This document shows positions 10,861-22,410 of a DNA stretch of 44,429 bases, one piece after another (within the stretch, counting starts at the first letter, position 1; each line of letters opens with the position of its first letter). The DNA is from Trachelipus rathkii (lineage: Eukaryota; Arthropoda; Malacostraca; Isopoda; Trachelipodidae). The notes under the pieces were generated by a model. That model did not search any database. It was not told the origin of the DNA and saw only the letters and a list, made by a program, of their open reading frames with translations. A program made the translations under genes and the position numbers. The DNA lies in assembly GCA_015478945.1 (NCBI GenBank), contig JABUQX010027622.1, positions 10,001-54,429 of the forward strand. The letters run 5' to 3'.

Positions 10861-11334
10861 ATTTCATTGTTAAAATAAAATATAATTTATGTAATGTATT
10901 AAAATATGTTATATACTGCTAAATTAAATATATTTCAAGGCAGAATTAATCAATATATGTAATATGTGTTAAAATAAAATATTTTTTTTTATAATATATG
11001 TATATTTTACTAAAATAAAATATTTTTTTTTTATTATCATTACCATATTTTTTTATCTGTGTTGCCATTTTATTTATTACTTTAATTTGGGGTGCCATTA
11101 GTAATTTCAAAGCTAACATGGACTGAAAGTCGAAAAATGTGTAATGTATAAAGTAATAAAGGATACAAAAACTGTAGTGTGTCCTCATGAGCGCAGTGTA
11201 TAAGCGCAGTACTTCAGGTGTTATTTGTATGATAAGGTAATGAAACCTTAACACCCTACTAGAGGTTCACGTTACCAAAGGGATGTGAAGTTCTCTGGAA
11301 TTAGTACATAAGGACAGGAAACCCAGGTTCCTCC
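10861..11334. other. AT-rich spacer
   Basis: The composition drops abruptly to AT-rich at about 10,860, with repeated taaaataaaatat-like blocks. The 102-codon minus frame at 10946-11254 is Ile/Tyr/Phe/Lys-rich low-complexity and is not credible as a gene. Confidence 0.6.
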
Positions 11335-11409
11335 GTGAAACGCTCACATCCACTTTCGGCTAGAAAGATGCTTTTGTTTCGGTGTAGCTTCCGAACCACC
11401 CGGTCCAGG

Positions 11410-11545
11410 CGCGCGATGGAAAACGCGGCGGGCGGGAAAACGCGCCTGAGGGCTCACGCGACGGGCGGGAAAACGCGATGGGCGGGAAAACGCGACGGGC
11501 GGAAAAACGCGGCGGGCTGGCGGGCGGGCTGGCGGGTCGCACCTG
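11410..11545. repeat. 17-base GC minisatellite (gggcgggaaaacgcgac)
   Basis: Roughly seven imperfect copies of a gggcgggaaaacgcgac-like unit, ending in degenerate ggcgggctggcgggcggg. Each good copy contains ggcgggaaa, which matches the E2F-type consensus. That match may be coincidental in such a repeat. Confidence 0.85.
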
Positions 11546-11582
11546 CGGGGGACCAGGATCAAGGTTAAGACACTCAACGAAA

Positions 11583-11594
11583 GGGCTAAAGCCC
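11583..11594. repeat. Short hairpin gggct/agccc
   Basis: The core agggctaaagccc is the reverse complement of the gggctttagccct core of the hairpin at 2511-2530, about 9 kb away. The two GC islands therefore share a structural motif in opposite orientation. Confidence 0.7.
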
Positions 11595-11616
11595 CTAGAA
11601 GACACATCAAAAATCA

Positions 11617-11640
11617 CCGTGGGTCAAAAATGACCCATGG
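11617..11640. repeat. Hairpin tgggtca/tgaccca
   Basis: A 7-bp perfect stem around an AAAA loop, extendable to 10 pairs with one G-T. A close copy with one stem change lies at about 11,773-11,800, so the unit is duplicated about 160 bases apart. Confidence 0.75.
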
Positions 11641-11683
11641 ACGAAAAAATTAGGGTGGGGTAAAATAGGGGGGCAATACGTAC

Positions 11684-11704
11684 GACGGAGGCGAAGCCTC
11701 CGTC
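11684..11704. repeat. Perfect 9-bp hairpin with GAA loop
   Basis: The arms gacggaggc and gcctccgtc pair perfectly around the three-base loop GAA. Confidence 0.9.
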
Positions 11705-11708
11705 TGGC

Positions 11709-11731
11709 GCAACCCTTCGAAGAAGGGTTGC
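11709..11731. repeat. Perfect 10-bp hairpin with GAA loop
   Basis: The arms gcaacccttc and gaagggttgc pair perfectly around GAA. It lies four bases after the preceding hairpin. The two share loop and geometry but have unrelated stem sequence, which points to selection on structure or to a shared mechanism of formation. Confidence 0.9.
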
Positions 11732-11814
11732 TAAAAATTAGGGTTGCCAAAAAATTAGGGGGGCCAAAAAATACCGTGGGCAAAAAATGACCCATGGAAG
11801 ATCAAAGGGGTGGT

Positions 11815-11960
11815 CGAAAAAAAGGTCAAGGCCAAAAAAGGTCAAGGCCCAAAAAAGGTAAAGGCCCAAAAAATTTGGGCTCAAAAAAGGTCAAGGGCAG
11901 TCAAGGTCAAGGTCAAAAAAGGTCAAGGTCAGTCAAGGTCAGGTAGGTGGTCAAGGTCAT
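11815..11960. repeat. 16-base purine-rich minisatellite
   Basis: Degenerate tandem copies of an aaaaaaggtcaaggcc-like unit, shortening to ggtcaaggtcagtcaa near the end. The minisatellite on the plus strand reads as a Lys/Gln-rich frame, which is a by-product. Confidence 0.85.
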
Positions 11961-13130
11961 TTTCCTCCGAAATCCATCTGTTACTACTCTCCTTCTCCAT
12001 TTGAAAATTGCTAAGTTTACACACAAAAGGTTATTATTAAAAGATTCAAAATTACACTACTAAATTATTAACAAAATATAGAAAGTTACTTAATCTCTCT
12101 CTCGCCTCTCCACTCTGATTTTCCTCTGACTTCTGCGACTCCACTCTGCACGCTCTCTCTCACCTCTCAATATATATATAGTAATATATATATATATATA
12201 TATATAATATATAATAAATATATTACCAAAAAAAAAAAAAGAAAAAATATAATATATATATATAATATATAATATATATAATATGGTGTATTATATATAT
12301 ATATACATATATTAATAATTTTTTTTTATTAATTTTTGTAAAAAAATTGAATTTCTTGCCAAATTTCGAGAGGAGGCTTGTGGAAAAACCAAAATGACAA
12401 AATCAGAATAGGTTTCTTTTACGACGTTGCATGAAAACCAGTGATTTGAAAGCATTATACATCTATCTATACATCTTGACGCACCAAATCAAAATTCGCT
12501 CAGTTCAACTGAATCCTTATGAAAATATAATGTTTCCGCAAGACGAATTAATGATCTAATCAGCTAAAATTAGCGTTCTGTATAATTTTAAAAATTAATA
12601 GTAATAATGTTAATTGAATTATAAATATATTACATTCAATTTATTTATTTTTAGAGGCAGGCCCGGCCTCTCTGCTAATTTATCTTAGTGATATATAATA
12701 TACCTATATATATTAATAACTATATATATATATAAATACTATAACTATAATACTATAACTATAAAAGGGTATGTAAACCTAATATAAAATAAAATATATA
12801 TAAATATAATATCACCTACCTATAATATCATATATGACTATGTATGCATATGAATAACATTAAAACCCAGAACAATATGTGTATTAAGACTCAGTCCGAG
12901 TTCTTAGGTCTTATGCGTCGTAATTTTTCTAAAATAAACTTGGTTTGAAGTGTGTCAAGTGAAATTTAAAATTTATACAGTATAATTTTATATTGAATTT
13001 TAAATTATAATTTAAATTATACTAGTTTGTTTAGACAGAATCGTATACTCACGAGTATGCTGTTGGGATAATTATAACTTATAAAGTATAAATTAGTGAA
13101 TTACAGACATTTTCTGAGTATTTAAAATAT
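11961..13130. other. AT-rich spacer with TA tracts
   Basis: Contains TA/poly-A tracts at about 12,169-12,340, including 13 consecutive A near 12,228, and a pyrimidine-rich stretch at 12,090-12,165 (repeated ctctct). No readable gene. Confidence 0.6.
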
Positions 13131-13134
13131 TGTA

Positions 13135-13640
13135 AAATTGAGAATAAAGTGTGGTGCTTTTTTGAGAATCAAAATACGGATGCTTGGCTGAGAATAAAAG
13201 AAACAGATGCCAGTTATTGAGAATTAAAGTATAAATGCGTTTTTGTGAATAAATTAGGGAAGCCTGATTGAAAATGAAAGAATAAATTCCTTATTGAAAA
13301 AAAGGATGAATCTATATAGGATTGAAAATAAAAGTACAGTACAGATGCATTATATAAAATAATGGTATATAAATTCATTACTGAAAATATGGATGTCTGA
13401 TTGGGAATGAAAGCATGGATGACAAGATATATTAAGAATGAAAGTATGGATGCCCTTCTGAGCATGACAATATTATTTATATTGTCTTATTTATAATTAA
13501 TAAATGGATTTTTAAACGTAACAAAGCGTGGATTGGAGAATGAGACTACGGATGACTTAATATAATGAAAATATGAATATCTTACTGAAAATGAAGGCAT
13601 GGATGTCTGATTGAAAATTAAAGCATGGATGTGTAGTTAT
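13135..13640 (+). repeat. Degenerate ~27-base minisatellite
   Basis: About 14-16 diverged copies of a unit close to ttgaaaatgaaagcatggatgtctga run through 500 bases, with spacing of roughly 25-32 bases. The most conserved core is gaa(a/t)(a/g)aaag...atggatg. Two copies are separated by an AT-rich insertion at about 13,465-13,515. The 83-codon minus frame over it is a by-product. Confidence 0.75.
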
Positions 13641-15380
13641 GCGTCGTATCTCTGTATGGTGTGTGCCTAGTTCTGAGCTTGGATGTGTGATCTAAACTCG
13701 TATTCACTAAAAAAAATTTAATTTAATTTAACAGACTTCCAGTTGCATGAGTATATATCTTATAGCGAGGCATCAGTCTGTAGACAAACAGACAATACCT
13801 TGATAGTACTAGACGTGTTAATTATTCACTTCTTTTTTGTAATTTATCACGTGTATAGATTAATTTAATACCAAAAGCGTACAATATATATATAATTGGA
13901 GACAGGGAGTATATATAAGTTTACCAGTATATATATCAAATACAATTACTACGTATATATGGTCTACTACATAATACTAATAAATGTAGTTACTAATAAC
14001 TTTATTATTAGTATTTGCTACTTTATATCAAAGAATAATATTCACAATTTTATCATTTTGTATGAGAGCATGTAATATATATAAAATATATAAAGTATTT
14101 GAGTTAGTAGTTATATACCTAATAGAGTAAATACTTTAGTTGCGATGATTATAATCTAAATATGAGGTTAGTAGTACTCTGTTAGTTCGTAGATGAGCGT
14201 GTTAGCGTGTTATATATATATATAGTGCTTGATCGAAAAGTATTCGAGGAGTATCTAGTGAGAGCACCTCAATAATTCAAAGAATAAATAATAAATTATT
14301 ATTATGTTCGAGTCTGTGACAACTCAGTGATATGCGATACGGTATACTATCTTTATCAAATAACGCTCTAGTCAGTATGGATGACATTAATCATATAACG
14401 AATATTCATATGTTATCACATTTATGAAATATTAATATGAAGGTTGTATAGTAGAGAGGTCCAACTATCGAAGAATATTTATCCAAATATATGACTTCTT
14501 ATCACTAGTTATAAACGAAAAACTTATATTACTAAGTATTGTATAATATAGGGAGATTTACATAGCTTATATAGTGAGCTTTATATAATAAAATCCGATA
14601 CTATACACCCGTTTAAATAAATAATATGTGAGGTATTAATGATCATTATGTATGGATTTTAGTGACATACAGTAATATATAAGGGCTAGTAGAGCTTTAT
14701 AATATACCAAAGAGTAGGTACACTAACGAGGTAACTATGATATTGTTTCTGAATAAAGTTATGATAAGTATATAAATATGTTAATCTAGTAATGCATTAT
14801 ACTATATATATAGACTGATCTAAATTATAGCTTAACTATTGGTAGATTAACTTATAAAGTGATATATAATATATATTTATATATGCTTATATATCTGTTG
14901 GCTGATATATGTTTATATTTACAAAACGCTTAGAGAAAACTGTTGGATAGATTATATATATAAATGCTTTGTGCCTGACTTTATCGAAAGATTATATGAG
15001 ATATAACTACCTAATATAAATCTATCTATATCTACGCCGGTTACAGTTATGAGTTAGAGTATATATGTAATATTAATACATATATAATAGACTAGTATTG
15101 AGTTTGCTATGAAGAAACTGGTTTATTGGATAATATTAATGCAGTCGCAATTATAGTAAAAACTATTTATTTAAGAATTTTCTCTTCACTATAAAATGTT
15201 AAGTAATCCACAAGTATGCGAAAAATATTGTTAGGCCAAACTATGCCAAACTTTTTCTGTGGTATATATATATATGAGAACTTAAAAATACCAGCGAACA
15301 GTTAATACCTATCTGGATCTATTTTGGTGTGCAAGACTAAAGGCTACTTATTGGTAGCAGATTCTACTTTTGCATTAATG
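13641..15380. other. AT-rich spacer, no gene seen
   Basis: Dense stops on both strands, many short TATATA tracts and no motif recognised. Confidence 0.6.
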
Positions 15381-17100
15381 TAACGGAGATTGAATAATGC
15401 ACGTCATATTTTTCAAGTCACCATTTTTTCATTTTGTGTTTCACCATTAATATTTTTTTTGCGATAACATTCATTTGTCGTTCGATTTATCTAAAAAACG
15501 AAAGATGGTAAGAATCGGATTTTTGAAAGCAGCAAATACTTCAGAAAAAAGAGGAGGGTTCATCATTTTAGAAAATCCAGGATCGAAAGTACGATAAAAG
15601 AAGCAGGATCCATAGAAGAAATCCTTCAAAGGATACAGGATACGCGGACACATTCACACAAAAGTGCGAGAAACAGGCCAAAAGGTAAAAACACTACATA
15701 AAGCCGTGAACTAAGTGAAATTCATCACAGAGAAAGTTGTCTATTGTTAGATAGATGTAATTTATTCTGATTAGCAGGATTCTCCCGTTAGAAGATAGGT
15801 TTCTATCGGTTACAGCAATAAGGCATTAACACGGAGCAGATCATCACACAAAGTTAGCAAATCAGTAGAGTGTGCGAGCCGAACGATTCCGCAGGACAGG
15901 AAATTTGTAGGAGGAAAAAGGTGAGCAGAAAAAACCTATTAAAATTATAGGGTTGTTGAAATTTCGAGTATTTTACAAGGTGTCTTGGTCAACTCACAGC
16001 ACTTGGGATTATGTAGTAATTTTTCCCCCTGCACCACAGATATATTGAAATAAAGAAAATGCAGGAGAGTTTGGAGCAGTTTTTGATTAATTGTGGTGTA
16101 GTGAAGCAGCTCTTTTGAATAAGGACTTTTCACCCTGCATATCAAAAATAATAATGGGATAATAGAAAAAAACTGCCCTAAGGTAATTACGGTAAAAAGC
16201 TGTCTTGGTTTTTAGCACACAAAGATAGCTTCCTTGGAAGTACGAGGCGCTGTCAATATTATATCGACGTTGAAAAAGGACCTCCGTGTGGATTGTTATT
16301 AGGGGTGACAAGTTAGTGTGAAAAAGAAATCTTTAATACTCTGGAGCAAATGTTCGCCACCAGAACATAAGTTTCAAAAACAGAGTAATAGTGAAGGGAG
16401 TCTTTTAGATGTAACAATAGATGGGGTTTCAAACTGCCACTCTTGGCTTCAAGAGAACTGACAATTTTACAAAAGATTTCAAACATGCTAGGGTAACGAT
16501 CCCAAAAATTACAAATTGAGAGCCAACTATAAATCATATAATATTGGTCTTGATTGTGAACACGTCATTGAGGGTCTCAAATTTAAAATATATATATGAT
16601 TTAATAAGCTGATTTTGCATGAGCCGCAAAGAAAATGAATTATATGACAGCTTCTCAACGTACTCTCAGCAGCAATTAAAAAAAAAAACACACGTCATCT
16701 CACATCCTCCAACTAAGCGCCCAGAATTAGCTCCAGATATGCACGGAATTTATTAAATCTGATCCTTTTACAGCTGTGTTTTGATGTTTTTAGGGTCGTG
16801 TTCTTCTAAGTTTTTGTAAATGGTTGAGAGGGTCATCTTTGGAACGATGGAAACATTAAAATAACTACAAACACGTGAACTAAACACACATAAAAATTTC
16901 TTTCTCAGGAGAGAGATTGCCAGGACTGTCTCCGAGTGGTGACCGAGTCACGTCAGAGTGGAATGTATGAAGTCATTTACTGTGACTTAGATGTATAATG
17001 GAGAAACCATTCAGGAAAACAGAGCATTGTGTAATCGCTCGCAAAGGGTCATTTTTATGGGATCACCATTTATTTACATCTTATGAGATAGAGAGCTTAG
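15381..17100. other. Less AT-rich unassigned block with possible tandem repeats
   Basis: Composition is milder than the flanks, and frames of 60-74 codons occur on the minus strand, but no family was recognised. Between about 15,930 and 16,215, segments of roughly 105 bases look related to each other (shared blocks near ccctgca, tgtcttggt and ggtaattgtgg/ggtaattacgg). This points to old tandem duplications rather than coding sequence. Confidence 0.4.
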
Positions 17101-20095
17101 ATAACTTGTAAATTTCAAGGTAAGCTCCAATACATTAATTAAAATACAACTCATCAGTAAATAGAAGGTCAGAGAAATTTTACTTATGGACAGTATATAT
17201 ATAGGTTATATATTTATATATATACATTATAATTAAATGGTATCATGTTAAGAGTTTATTGGATTTTAGAATGGAAATATATAAATATAGCTTAATTATA
17301 TAATACAATTATTTATTGTAGTGAGGCTTTCCACTAACTAATAAGGGAGTTTTGAACACTTATGTTAGTACTATTTGATATACGCTAATTGTTTAAATTA
17401 TTATTATAGAACGGATAAAATTATATCAAATCATTATTCACCAATTTTAAAGTATTTTTTTCTAATGATTCTAATAGAGTGTAGTATAGTCCATTTAGTC
17501 ATTAATAATATAACTTATATTATATTATATATATATATTTATATAATAAGTATAACTTTAATTAAATATCATTATATTATTATTGTATTGACATTTTGAT
17601 ATTAGTATATGACATTAAAAATATAATAGTCTGTCTAATCGTACTCTTTTTTTGGGGAATATATGTACATACGATAACTTTTTAGAATACCTAATATAAA
17701 TAAATATTACAAAATAAACATGTAACATATACTAATAGAATAATAATAATTTTCGTAGTATAAAGTTGTTATAATAATATGATAAAAATACAATATTTAT
17801 TACTACTATATTTTGAGCAAACATTGGAATTTATTCTTGATATTATATAGATTATAGAGGGAGAGAAGTATTTAAGAGGTATATATATAACTTAATAGAT
17901 ATTTCTATTCTTTGATATTACAGGAAAGAAAAATAGTTGCAAGACGTTTATCTCAATGAAAATAGGGGGACAGATAATTTGGGAGGAAAAATATCTTTGT
18001 TCTATTACAAGAGTTAGAGTTATTTGGATCTTAAATAAGGTTTACCTCTGTGGTGTGTAGCCCCTGTAGTATGTTAGCCGTAAGGGAGCTAGTTATATCA
18101 CATAACACTTCTTTCTTTTGAGAAGATGGTAAGGGGCTCATTTCTTTTAAAATGTTTTTGGACCGAATGAGAAAGTTTCCGGGGAAAAAGAATAAATACG
18201 TTGCTCATGTAGTATGCATCTCTAACTATGATGTGAATTATTTATTTGAGTGGACAGCTAATATGTTTCCGTCACCAATGAGCTTATAACTTATATTTCA
18301 TACATTTTCATTGCTTTTTACTATTAATTCATTTATATTATTATCTTTTATTAATATATTTATTCCAACTCTTAATTTTCATTTATTAATTATTTTTAGT
18401 TGAATTATTGTTCATTATTCAAAAATTAAATGATAGGTTCAATATTTCAAGATACATTTTTATTATTTACATTTCTATATTCTATTTAAAGTTGAATATT
18501 AATAACAATTAGCTAGTTACAATTTGTCTAATGATCAGTTTTTCTTACCTCATTTGAAAAAATGAATGACTAGAGTTAATCCGAAAGGGGTGTCAAAATA
18601 TTTAAGAATATCAAATAGATTCTACAAAAATTGACTTAATATTGAATATTACCATAATTATATTAATTATTAATAGCAAATTAAGAAAAATAGAAGTAGC
18701 ATGAAAGAAGTTGTTATGTTATGTGGCAAGTAGTTATAACTTAAATATGTGTCGAATGAAATTTAATTATCATTCCAAATATTAAGACACATATGTAAGA
18801 AATTTAAGTATTACCTCATTCAATTCAAAACCTCTAGTATACCGATAACTATTGATTCTAGTGATTTAATTCTGACAAATGCTACTGAGAAGTCATTTTA
18901 TTTTGCATTTCATACAGCTAATTTATATTATTTGTATAAATTTTATTATATTATTAATTAATATGTTATTAACTTTTATTATTATAGTTTATATATTTTA
19001 AAGACAAATTATAATTAAAAACTCTCTAAATCACTTAGGTGGGGATCCTCCTTTTCCTTTTTCTGAAGATTGTTTTAGTTAATAATTAAGTTTACTATTT
19101 ATTTTTCAACCACATTATGAGTATTATGGTTTAGTATATATATAAAATTTATATATTATAGCTTCGTGTTATGTCAATTTTTTCTTTCTTCTCCACTCAC
19201 TTGTAAATGAATGTGTTGCCACTACCTTCCTTTCACTTACCCTGGCTGTAAAATCTATTTTTTTAAAAAAAGATCTTATTAATGTCCTACAAATTGAATT
19301 AAATAACTCAAAAAGATTAAATGTAAGCATTCAAAAAGAAACAAAATTTATAATGATTTTCTTATCACTTAAGCGAATTTTCACACTTTTGTCGAAAGGT
19401 CTATTTTTCAAATATCCGAACAGCACCGATTCTTCGAAAAAAAGACAAGTTTGTCCAAGTCAAACTGAATTTTAATAAAACCTCATAAAAGGCGAAAATA
19501 TGAGCCATAAAACAAAACACACAGACACAAAAACAAAAAAACCACTGTTTATTGGAATATAAATGATATTGTTCTAATTTTTAGAGAAATTAACACTTTC
19601 ACATTTTATGAGAAAAAAAATTATAATTACTTTTTTTAAATTACTCTCCGTGTTTTTGCATTTTAAGGCATGGGTTTTCACGAAGTTTATATCGAATAAT
19701 CATTATATTACCTAATAACTAAATTATTCGATAGAATATAAAACATTCAAATTTCTGGTTATCCTTATAGAAAAATTAGTAAGGTATAGAATTTATATAT
19801 ATTAATATATGTTTGAATATAGGTATATATATATAATAATTATATTATATTATATATATTATATAGTATCAATTAATTAGATTTTATATATTATATAATT
19901 ATATATTACATGATTAATGAAAATAATTAGTAGGATGTCATATATAATTAATTAAATATTAATATTATTTATGATATTATTATTTTAATTATTATTAATT
20001 TAATTGATAATAATATAATATAATTTATATATTTATAGATAGTATACTCATACAAAAGAATTTTTAACATTCGGATATTATTCTTCTTATGCTTA

Positions 20096-20378
20096 TAATA
20101 GTAGTTATATATATTTGATTATATATATGTATAGTATATGTTATTTGTATCATATATATATATATAAACGAATTTTTATGATCGAAAAGTATATATATTA
20201 TTATAGATAGTATATAATTTATATATATATATTAGTATATAACATTTGTTTATATTATATAATTATATCATAGTATTAGTAATATATATATATATATATT
20301 ATATATATAATATAATTATATTATATATTTATGAAAATATATATATATATATATATATATGTCATGTATATATATATC

Positions 20379-20415
<37 letters not shown>

Positions 20416-20480
20416 ATTAATATATATTATATATAATATATTATATATTATATATAAGTAGTATATATATAGTATATATA
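20096..20480. repeat. TA microsatellite array
   Basis: About 385 bases of nearly pure A/T with TATATA blocks broken by single G or C bases (tatatgtatag, gtcatg). Confidence 0.9.
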
Positions 20481-20777
20481 TAACTTGTTGATAAAGATTA
20501 ATTTTCTCAAATTTTTTCTTAAAATTTACTTTTGATATATCTTTTTAAGAGAGAATTCTAAAGAAAAAATTTTTCGAAGAAAAAGAAAGTTCCATTAAAC
20601 TACTTTGAATCTTTATTTTAGGCTAGTTTTTATTCCAAGAATTGTATTCCTCAGTACTGAAATAGTTCTAACAAATTATTATTAAAATTTAAAGTAGTAT
20701 AGTAAAGATCTTCTTGGTTATTATATTGTATATTCAGAAACTCAGAAATTAGTTCACACACAAATGCACACGCATAA

Positions 20778-20803
20778 TATTATATATATAATATATATAT
20801 ATA

Positions 20804-20847
<44 letters not shown>

Positions 20848-20905
20848 TATATATATATATAATATATATATTAATTATTAATTTATATATATAATTTAGT
20901 ATTTA
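20778..20905. repeat. TA microsatellite array
   Basis: A nearly pure (TA)n tract with phase shifts. It follows an acac-rich lead (cacacacaaatgcacacgc) at about 20,754. Confidence 0.9.
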
Positions 20906-21178
20906 TTATTCATATGTATTTATACTTTGAATTGGACCTGACTTGAGAATTTCCCCCTACTCTGGTGGAATTTGGTATACCTCGGTCCTATGCTAAACAA
21001 GAAAGGACATCTTTTATATAAAAAAGTAAATAATGTAAGTAGTCTTTAGATACTGGTATTATATTTTGAAATAAATGTAATTGATATATATTTATAATTA
21101 TTTATATTTATAGTTATTATATATTTATATTAATAATTATATATTATATACTATTATTATATATATATAATATAATGA

Positions 21179-21354
21179 ATGAGTACATCTATAAGAAAGA
21201 TTCTGTACCTTTTCTTCAGCGGGATTTTGTTCGAACTATTGCACCTCTACGCGTTTGCGCAGATTATATCAAATAGTGCCGGAGTTGTGCTCTGTAGTTT
21301 ACATACACTTAGGCCCATCCACGTGCTCTTCCCCACAAAGAACAGCTTTCAAAC
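21179..21354 (+). other. Possible first coding exon, secreted-type
   Basis: An ATG at 21,179 opens a 58-codon frame in a patch of balanced composition. After a few charged residues (Arg6, Lys7) comes a run of about 20 hydrophobic residues (Ile, Leu, Tyr, Phe, Leu) ending near Ala-Phe-Ala-Gln, which resembles a signal peptide. The frame ends exactly at a perfect donor consensus, GTAAGT at 21,355-21,360, whose TAA is the only stop. This is what a first exon would look like. However, no downstream exon was found and no family recognised, so chance is a real alternative. Confidence 0.25.
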
Positions 21355-22410
21355 GTAAGTTTTTTAAAGCACTCTCCTCGTTTTCCCGTGGCATCAATGC
21401 TGTCATTATAATTTAAATATCTTCTAAAATGTCCTTTGAGATATCTTCTATTATTAAATCAAAGGCCTGTTGAGCTCGCCTTGATTAGTGTGCTTCTGCC
21501 CGTGAGTGAGGTGTAAATTATTCCTGTACGAAATAAAAAAAAAAAAAGTAAAAAAAAAAAAAAAAAAAAATATATATATTACTAAGTATAATAATAATAT
21601 ATAGGTATATAAATAATTATATTTATTTAATGATTATTAGTAGTTTAGTTAATCTTATTATTATATACTTAAATGATATAGTATATATATATATATACTA
21701 TAAGTCATAATATAATATTATATAATTTAATTTTAAGTTTTATATGTTTATATTATATATTAGTTAAATAAAATATAATTAAATATTATATATTATAATA
21801 TTATAGTAGATTTTAGGAATACTTTTCGCCGCATTGAAAAATAAACGAAATTGCTATATTTTTTATGAGAATGATAAAATTATTTGGAGTTCGAGATCAT
21901 CAAATAATTTAGAAATAGTGATTCATAAGCACTCTTTTTGCTTAAAAAAGAATCTGCCATCGTGACGTTTTTTTTTCCCATTAGTTTCATTCACTCTTGT
22001 TAAGAAGCCATAATTATTGGTTTCATCCTGCTCCGAGAAAGAATCTAGAAAGTCCAATTAATACAAAATTTTGGGTTGTTTATTATATATACTATATATG
22101 GTATTTATATATAGTATATATTTATCTTTGCAAATATAATTAGAATTTATATTATATATATATATATATATTATATATCTATATTATATATATTATATAG
22201 TCTAGTATTATATATAATATATACTAATTATTAATATGTTATATATATATAGATTACTATATATATATATATATATACTATTTATGTATATAGTTATAAT
22301 TAATTATAATTAGTATATATATATATATTATATATATATATATTATATATTATATATAATATATATATATAGTATATATATATTATTATATATATATATA
22401 TTACGTGTTT
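21355..22410. other. Spacer with poly-A and TA arrays
   Basis: Poly-A runs at 21,534-21,570 (13 and 21 A around gt) are followed directly by TA repeats. More TA arrays lie at about 21,580-21,810 and 22,082-22,403. No gene seen. Confidence 0.65.
22082..22403. repeat. TA microsatellite array
   Basis: About 320 bases of TA-rich sequence with regular TATATATTATATA phase breaks. Confidence 0.9.

Larger units (their letters stand above)
11335..11960. repeat. GC-rich hairpin and minisatellite island 2
   Basis: A complex repeat island with three parts in order. First is a 17-base GC minisatellite at 11,410-11,545. Second is a hairpin field at 11,580-11,800 with several perfect stems. Third is a 16-base purine-rich minisatellite at 11,815-11,960. 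Open frames across it on both strands (Arg/Pro/Ala-rich or Lys/Gln-rich) are repeat by-products. Confidence 0.85.
17101..21178. other. AT-rich spacer with TA arrays
   Basis: No gene seen. TA-rich arrays at about 19,790-20,055, 20,096-20,480, 20,778-20,905 and 21,076-21,176 dominate the right half. The 71- and 74-codon Ile/Tyr-rich frames here are microsatellite translations. Confidence 0.65.

Noticed and set aside
11335..11617. Overlapping Arg/Pro/Ala-rich frames of 77-88 codons on both strands
   Set aside because: These are by-products of the GC minisatellite and occur in several frames at once.
20246..20461. 71-codon Ile/Tyr-rich frame
   Set aside because: Pure TA microsatellite translation (Tyr-Ile repeats).
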